Shown one piece after another: positions 19,500 to 23,714 of a stretch of DNA of 23,714 nt (positions within the stretch are counted from its first letter, which is position 1; every line of letters begins with the position of its first letter). The stretch is taken from the NCBI GenBank assembly GCA_043819385.1, contig JBDREW010000057.1:1-23714 (forward strand), given 5' to 3'. The notes under the pieces are model-generated. The model was not told where the DNA came from, did no database searches, and was given only the letters and a program-made list of their open reading frames with translations. The position numbers were made by a program, and so were the translations under genes. This DNA comes from JBDREW01 sp043819385 (lineage in GTDB: Bacteria > Patescibacteriota > Minisyncoccia > Minisyncoccales > GWA2-38-27).

Positions 19500-19638
19500 T
19501 GGGCGTGACAGGACTCGAATGAGTTACCCGAAGGACATTGCCTCCTCGCTTCGCTCGTCGCAATTCGGTGACAGGTTCTCGTCAACACATCACAACTAAA
19601 AAAGAATTAGAATATACAAGTATATTAATTCTTTTTTG
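19500..19638 (-). repeat. tRNA-Val 3'-end repeat unit 1
   Basis: The intergenic stretch 19387-19775 holds two tandem units. Unit 1 has GGGCGTGACAGGACTCGAA (19500-19518), identical to the 3' end of the tRNA-Val(GAC) gene on this strand. A further ~80 bases are nearly identical to unit 2, and then a hairpin pairs AAAAAAGAATTA (about 19598-19609) with TAATTCTTTTTT. On the minus strand the hairpin comes first and the tRNA-like 3' end last. No protein or complete tRNA is encoded. Confidence 0.85.
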
Positions 19639-19776
19639 TGGGCGTGACAGGACTCGAATGAGTTGCCCGAAGGACATTGCCTCCTCGCTTCGCTCGTCGC
19701 AATTCGGCGACAGGTTCTCGTCAATACATCACAACTAATAAAAACAAAATACCAACAGGTATTAAGTTTTTATTGT
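19639..19776 (-). repeat. tRNA-Val 3'-end repeat unit 2
   Basis: Starts with the same GGGCGTGACAGGACTCGAA (19639-19657). About 97 bases differ from unit 1 at only three positions seen by eye. The following hairpin has a different sequence: AATAAAAAC with GTTTTTATT, plus inner ATACC with GGTAT. It lies directly next to the intact tRNA-Val. The spacing is about 139 and 138 bases between the three tRNA 3' ends. Confidence 0.85.
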
Positions 19777-19849
19777 GGGCGTGACAGGACTCGAACCTGT
19801 TACCTCCGCAATGTCAATGCGACACTCTAACCAGATGAGCTACACGCCC
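19776..19849 (-). tRNA. tRNA-Val(GAC)
   Basis: Acceptor GGGCGTG pairs with CACGCCC, discriminator A. Anticodon stem TCGCA/TGCGG, loop TTGACAT, anticodon GAC. The T arm is ACAGG-TTCGAGT-CCTGT. CCA is not encoded. It is the source of the two partial copies downstream. Confidence 0.95.
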
Positions 19850-19865
19850 ATTTATAGTAACTATG

Positions 19866-19940
19866 TGCGCGTGGATGGATTCGAACCATCGAACCTTCCG
19901 CTTATAAGACGGATGCTCTAACCAACTGAGCTACACGCGC
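19866..19940 (-). tRNA. tRNA-Ile(UAU)
   Basis: Acceptor GCGCGTG pairs with CACGCGC, discriminator A. Anticodon stem TCCGT/GCGGA, loop CTTATAA, anticodon TAT. The variable loop is short (six bases), so it is not a tyrosine tRNA. The T arm is GATGG-TTCGAAT-CCATC. CCA is not encoded. It begins five bases after the ftsH stop. Most bacteria read AUA with a modified CAU tRNA instead. Confidence 0.9.
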
Positions 19941-19945
19941 GAAAA

Positions 19946-21895
19946 TCATTTTATTTCTTTGATTTTCACATTTAGAGATGGAGGCTTGTCTTTTTGGGTT
20001 GGCCTATCTTCTTTAGTATCTGAACTTTGATATTCATTATTATTTGCACTAATTTTATTCTTATTTAATTTTGGGTTATCTCCATTTATTAGTCTTTCAA
20101 ATTCTTCTTTTTCTATGGTTTCTTTTACAATTAATACTTGAGCTATTTTATCTAATAAATCTTTGTTTTCTGTTAATATTTTCTCTGCCTTTTTCTCTGC
20201 TTCTGTTATAAACTTTTCTACTTCTTTGTCAATCTTTGAAGCAATTTCTTCTGAATAATTTCTTTGTTCTGAGATTTCTTTACCTAAAAATGTTAATTCT
20301 TCTTTTTCTCCAAAAGCAACAGGACCTAATGAAGACATACCATATTCTTTTACTAATCTTCTTGCTAAATCAGAGGCCTGTTTTAAGTCATTATAAGCCC
20401 CAGTTGTTATTTCATTAAATTTTATTTTTTCAGCCATTCTTCCGCCAAGAAAAATTGCTAATTCAGATAAAAATTCTGTTTTTGTTCTAATTCTTTTATC
20501 TTTTGTCGGAACCTTAAGAGTATATCCAGCAGCCATTCCACGAGAAATAATAGATATTTTTCTGACTGGTTCACTTTCAGGAGAAAAAGCTGAAACTAAA
20601 GCATGTCCTGCTTCATGATAAGCAGCTATACTTTTTTCTTTTTTGTTTAAGGCATGGCTTCTTCTCTCTGGTCCTAATAAAACTTTTTCAATTGATTCTA
20701 AAAGTTCATTTTGAAAAATTTGTGTTTGATTTTTTTTAGCAGCAAAAATAGCTGCTTCATTAGCAACATTAGCTAAATCAGCACCTGAAAATCCGGGAGT
20801 TCTTTCTGCTACTTCTCTTAAGCTTGTATCAAGAGATAATGGCTTATCTTTGGTATGGATTACTAAGATTTCTTCTCGTCCTTTAATGTCTGGTAGATCT
20901 AAAACAACTTTTCTATCAAATCTGCCAGGACGTAAAAGGGCAGGATCTAAAATATCAGGCCTATTGGTTGCCGCCATAATTATTAAATTTGTTTCTCTTT
21001 CAAATCCATCCATTTCAACAAGAATTTGATTTAAAGTTTGCTCTCTTTCATCATGACCTCCTCCAATCCCAGATCCTCTGTGTCGTCCAATAGCATCTAA
21101 TTCATCAATAAAAATAATTGATGGAGATGCTTTTTTAGCAGTAGAAAATAAATCTCGCACACGTGATGAACCTACACCAACAAACATTTCAACAAATTCT
21201 GAACCAGAAATTGAGAAAAAAGGAACACTTGCTTCTCCTGCCACAGCTCTGGCTAATAAAGTTTTTCCAACTCCAGCAGCTCCTACAAGTAATACTCCTC
21301 TTGGTATTCTTGCTCCCATTTTAAGATATTTTTTAGGATTTTTTAAAAAATCAACAATTTCTTTTAATTCTTCTTTTGCTTCTTTTAATCCAGCTACATC
21401 TTTAAATGATATTTTTTGTTTTGGATGACCTTCAGCTCCAAAAAGACGGGCTTTTGATTTAGTAAAACTAAATGCCTGCATAGATCCAGCTTTTGCTTGT
21501 CGGAAAATAAAGAAGAAAATCATGACAAAAAATAAAAGTGGAACTATATATATTAAAATAGGTGCAAGCCAAATCCATACTCCTCCTATTCTTTTTGTTT
21601 CAATTTCAACTTTTTTAAGTTTTTCAGTATTAATTCCGTAATTTATTAAAGATTCAGAAATAGATATTTCTGTTTCCTTTCTTGTTTCTGCTTTTGTATC
21701 ATCTTGGTACAATACAGAAAGCTTATCTCCTTCAACACTAATTTTTTTAACTTTTTCTTGATTTACATCTTCAACTAATTGAGTTAGAGAAATTGTTTCT
21801 AATTTATCAAAAGGAGATGAAAAAAATCCGAAAATACCAGAAATTATTACGAAAATAAGGAGGATTACTACAAAATTTTTAATCAATGGTTTCAT
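19946..21895 (-). CDS. ftsH: ATP-dependent zinc metalloprotease FtsH
   Basis: Membrane-anchored AAA+ protease degrading membrane and regulatory proteins. The 649 residues have membrane segments at about 7-26 and 106-132 enclosing the extracytoplasmic domain. The AAA domain has Walker A G-A-A-G-V-G-K-T (205-212), the pore loop around M-F-V-G (237-240), Walker B I-I-F-I-D-E-L-D (260-267), and the second region of homology A-T-N-R-P-D-x-L-D-P-A-L-L-R-P-G-R-F-D. The peptidase zinc motif is H-E-A-G-H (427-431). Most FtsH proteins have G-P-P-G-T-G-K-T in Walker A; the catalytic Lys and Thr are kept here. The Lys/Asn/Ser-rich tail after residue 610 is low complexity. The stop codon lies five bases before tRNA-Ile, suggesting cotranscription. 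Confidence 0.98.
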   Translation of the reverse strand: MKPLIKNFVVILLIFVIISGIFGFFSSPFDKLETISLTQLVEDVNQEKVKKISVEGDKLSVLYQDDTKAETRKETEISISESLINYGINTEKLKKVEIETKRIGGVWIWLAPILIYIVPLLFFVMIFFFIFRQAKAGSMQAFSFTKSKARLFGAEGHPKQKISFKDVAGLKEAKEELKEIVDFLKNPKKYLKMGARIPRGVLLVGAAGVGKTLLARAVAGEASVPFFSISGSEFVEMFVGVGSSRVRDLFSTAKKASPSIIFIDELDAIGRHRGSGIGGGHDEREQTLNQILVEMDGFERETNLIIMAATNRPDILDPALLRPGRFDRKVVLDLPDIKGREEILVIHTKDKPLSLDTSLREVAERTPGFSGADLANVANEAAIFAAKKNQTQIFQNELLESIEKVLLGPERRSHALNKKEKSIAAYHEAGHALVSAFSPESEPVRKISIISRGMAAGYTLKVPTKDKRIRTKTEFLSELAIFLGGRMAEKIKFNEITTGAYNDLKQASDLARRLVKEYGMSSLGPVAFGEKEELTFLGKEISEQRNYSEEIASKIDKEVEKFITEAEKKAEKILTENKDLLDKIAQVLIVKETIEKEEFERLINGDNPKLNKNKISANNNEYQSSDTKEDRPTQKDKPPSLNVKIKEIK

Positions 21896-21981
21896 ATTTT
21901 TTGAAATATTTTAATTTGTATAATTTTTCAGTATATCATTATTTTTAGGAGAATTCAAATTAGTTTTAAAAGTAAAAAAAT

Positions 21982-22023
21982 AAGGCATTGTCAGAATCTC
22001 TACAAGAGATCTGACAATGCCTT
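21982..22023. terminator. Long bidirectional terminator
   Basis: AAGGCATTGTCAGA plus TCTC (21982-22000, one bulged A) pairs with GAGA plus TCTGACAATGCCTT (22006-22023). It ends the minus-strand gene at 22059 and insulates ftsH. Confidence 0.92.
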
Positions 22024-22058
22024 TTACCACATTTGCTATGGGTTATTTTGCGAATGGG

Positions 22059-23489
22059 TTAGGATTGGACTTGGACCTTGTTTTTAGTAAGTCCATAGGC
22101 TTTTCTTAGGAGACTACCTAGTTTGGAAGGTGTTCCTCTGAAGTTTTCTCCTTCAAGGTATGGCCTTGGCTTTTTCATGAGTTCGCCAAGGAGATCTTCA
22201 AGATGATCGGGGATTTCCAGCAATTGAATGCTTTTAGTTCCATTTTCATCTGAATATCTGCGAACTAAGAAGAAAACGTTTTCAAATGTTTGAGATTGAT
22301 CTCCATTTTCTGCTTGTGGATTCCAAGTAGTCTCGTGGACCACTAAGCAATCGCCATCTTTTCCTTTTAAGAAGAATTCGATGTCAGTCATAGTTGCCTT
22401 TTTGATCATCTTCTCTTGGATTTTCCTTGCTTCCTCTTTTTTTCTTTCAGTGCTGACACCTCTTTTCAAAAGATAAAAGAAGAACCGGAAGGCGAGAGCT
22501 TTTCCTTCGGAAAATCCTTTTCCATTATCATTTCTGTCAGCCATAAGCCTATCTTTGCTTGCGGGATGAGGATCATTATATCCGAATGCACTAGCAGGAA
22601 GAAAGACTTTTTCTACAATAGCTGAATCTATGATGCTTTTGATTCCTCCAAATGCCTTTGATTCAACTGGGAAGAGTCGGCCGTCTCCGAGTCCTTCAAC
22701 AAGGAATGCACCACTTGCATTCCATTTTGTTTTTCCGTTCCAATCTTGGAAGGGTTCTTTGGGAACGGTGAAAGCATGAAATCCTTGTTCGCTGTTTAAG
22801 AGTTGGTCAAGCGTGATGTTTTCTTCTCCGAGGATTTCAGCATAGGCGTCTTGCCTTATTGCTAAACTTTCTTCTGCAACTTCAAGGTTGTAAGAATACA
22901 GTGCTTGTTGAATTTCCTTGTTTTCTTCTGGGCTGAAAGGAGAACATCCTTCAGGCATTGATACTGAATAACGTTTGCGCAGAATCAGAAGAGGTCCATG
23001 AGGATCGTTTTTCAAGATCCCGATTTCAACAAGATCATCTAGAAACTGAATAGCTTGATGTCGACTTTCAGGTTCACGTGATGAAAAGACGAAAAGTAGA
23101 TTAGCAAGAGAAGCAGCTTTGCGGATAGCTGGCACTTTGTGATTAAGCAAGCTGTTAAGCTTAGCTTTATCTTCAGCTAGTCTACCAGCAAGTGCGTCTT
23201 GAACACTCTCTTCTGCTGCTTCAATGACAGCAATGTTTGCAAGAAAGATTTCTGTTGCCTCTCTGGCACCTTTACTTCCTTGCTCGAATTGTTTAGCAAG
23301 TTCAGTTAATACACTTGCATCAATTCTCTCACTGGGAATAACATTGAAATCAAAATTGAAATCAGTGCCTATTCCATCGGTTTCATTCGTCTCCTGTTTA
23401 GGAGAATGTTGCTTTTCTGCAGTTTCTTCGTTTCCATAAGAAAGAGGAAGTTCTGCAAGAGAACCAATTTTAACAAATTTTTCACTCAT
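22059..23489 (-). CDS. Unrecognised protein, GC-richer than its neighbours
   Basis: A 476-residue protein I cannot assign. The N-terminal 60 residues are polar and probably disordered. A helical region (about 65-185) could be an alpha repeat. The middle and C-terminal parts contain W-N-A-S-G-A-F-L-V-E-G-L-G-D-G, V-F-L-P-A-S-A-F-G-Y-N-D-P-H-P, D-C-L-V-V-H-E-T-T-W-N-P and F-F-L-V-R-R-Y-S. No signal peptide, membrane segment or known catalytic motif is visible. The start at 23489 has AGGAA eight bases upstream, one of the best ribosome sites in the window, and a consensus promoter lies upstream. Its base composition is visibly richer in G and C than the rest of the window, which hints at a different history or at strong expression. 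Its isolation between terminator and promoter indicates a single-gene unit. Confidence 0.7.
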   Translation of the reverse strand: MSEKFVKIGSLAELPLSYGNEETAEKQHSPKQETNETDGIGTDFNFDFNVIPSERIDASVLTELAKQFEQGSKGAREATEIFLANIAVIEAAEESVQDALAGRLAEDKAKLNSLLNHKVPAIRKAASLANLLFVFSSREPESRHQAIQFLDDLVEIGILKNDPHGPLLILRKRYSVSMPEGCSPFSPEENKEIQQALYSYNLEVAEESLAIRQDAYAEILGEENITLDQLLNSEQGFHAFTVPKEPFQDWNGKTKWNASGAFLVEGLGDGRLFPVESKAFGGIKSIIDSAIVEKVFLPASAFGYNDPHPASKDRLMADRNDNGKGFSEGKALAFRFFFYLLKRGVSTERKKEEARKIQEKMIKKATMTDIEFFLKGKDGDCLVVHETTWNPQAENGDQSQTFENVFFLVRRYSDENGTKSIQLLEIPDHLEDLLGELMKKPRPYLEGENFRGTPSKLGSLLRKAYGLTKNKVQVQS

Positions 23490-23542
23490 TAGAGAATTCC
23501 TTAAAGAGTTAACCCATAACAAATTGTAGTGTACTAATAAAC

Positions 23543-23570
23543 ATTATATCAGAATATATATTTTTGTCAA
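23543..23570 (-). promoter_or_regulatory. Consensus promoter of the orphan gene
   Basis: On the minus strand, perfect TTGACA (23570-23565), a 16-base spacer and perfect TATAAT (23548-23543). Transcription would start near 23536, giving a leader of about 47 bases. This is the best-matching promoter in the window. Confidence 0.85.
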
Positions 23571-23603
23571 CCCATACTCAACTAACGCACATTTCGGACA
23601 AAA

Positions 23604-23665
23604 AGAAAAGAGTAGTAAAATAGTTTAAAGGTTAAGAATAAAACTATTAAAACTAACTCTTTTCT
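23604..23665. repeat. Nested inverted repeat before a truncated gene
   Basis: AGAAAAGAGT (23604-23613) pairs with ACTCTTTTCT (23656-23665), and inside it AATAGTTT (23619-23626) pairs with AAACTATT (23641-23648). The outer arm touches the ATG at 23666, so the start could be sequestered in RNA. It could be a mobile element end. Confidence 0.6.
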
Positions 23666-23714
23666 ATGAAAAATTATAGCATAAAGTCTGATTATGAGAA
23701 ACAGACAAAGTTAA
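23666..23714 (+). CDS. Possible start of a gene cut by the window end
   Basis: An open frame from ATG 23666 to the last base gives 16 residues (M-K-N-Y-S-I-K-S-D-Y-E-K-Q-T-K-L) without a stop. There is no Shine-Dalgarno site; an inverted repeat lies immediately upstream. A transposase start is conceivable but unsupported by so short a piece. Confidence 0.3.
   Translation, partial: MKNYSIKSDYEKQTKL

Noticed and set aside
19538..19738. Open frame on the + strand across the tRNA-Val repeat units
   Set aside because: It is produced by two near-identical non-coding units and has tRNA-derived codons; no protein character.
19500..19739. Two additional complete tRNA-Val genes
   Set aside because: Only the 3' part matches; the T stem is broken and no 5' acceptor or anticodon arm can be found.

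Overview
The window is very AT-rich throughout. It combines small compact genes, a MurE-type ligase without the usual N-terminal domain, a short IF-2 without the usual long N-terminus, an archaeal-type Elp3, a DUF4446 gene, tRNAs that do not encode CCA, and many genes without a clear Shine-Dalgarno site. This mix suggests a Candidate Phyla Radiation (Patescibacteria, Parcubacteria-like) bacterium. That placement is inferred from gene content, not from a phylogenetic marker search.

Layout, left to right. (1) 1-1262: a hicB-hicA type toxin-antitoxin pair, then a promoter, a leader that can fold as a terminator or an antiterminator, and a small protein resembling a detached LeuA regulatory domain. 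(2) 1305-7463, + strand: a MurE-like ligase with a palindromic repeat inserted in frame, a membrane-anchored coiled-coil protein with thrombospondin-3 calcium loops, a sensor histidine kinase, a structured intergenic RNA candidate, a lysine-rich protein and a NIF3-family protein. (3) 7499-9891: elp3 (minus) and a Trm9/ALKBH8-like methyltransferase (plus), divergent, with overlapping start codons. (4) 9892-12657: tRNA-Ser, a DUF2207 membrane protein, an 11-copy 7-bp tandem repeat, and a Gln-rich exported protein. (5) 12705-15449: a DUF4446 gene, infB and rbfA, separated by copies of the same palindromic repeat. (6) 15463-16533: tRNA-Cys, a LAGLIDADG endonuclease gene, a decayed tRNA-Leu overlapping its 3' end, and an intact tRNA-Leu(UAA). 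(7) 16574-21895, minus strand: ftsH, tRNA-Ile(UAU), tRNA-Val(GAC), two tandem units ending in tRNA-Val 3' fragments, rplS, tRNA-Leu(GAG), tRNA-Val(UAC), tRNA-Phe, tRNA-Gly, a 3D-domain wall protein and pyrC. (8) 21982-23714: a GC-richer orphan gene with a consensus promoter, then the start of another gene cut by the window end.

The theme is translation. It covers initiation (IF-2), ribosome assembly (RbfA, bL19), nine intact tRNAs, and wobble-uridine modification (Elp3 plus a possible Trm9-like partner). Cell-wall and surface genes are interspersed. The most interesting candidates are: the Elp3/Trm9-like pair as a possible bacterial route to mcm5U34; a family of covarying palindromic repeats that also inserts in frame into a protein gene; tandem units bounded by tRNA-Val 3' ends; and a homing endonuclease gene placed between a tRNA and a decayed tRNA copy. 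All functional statements come from reading motifs by eye; no searches were run.
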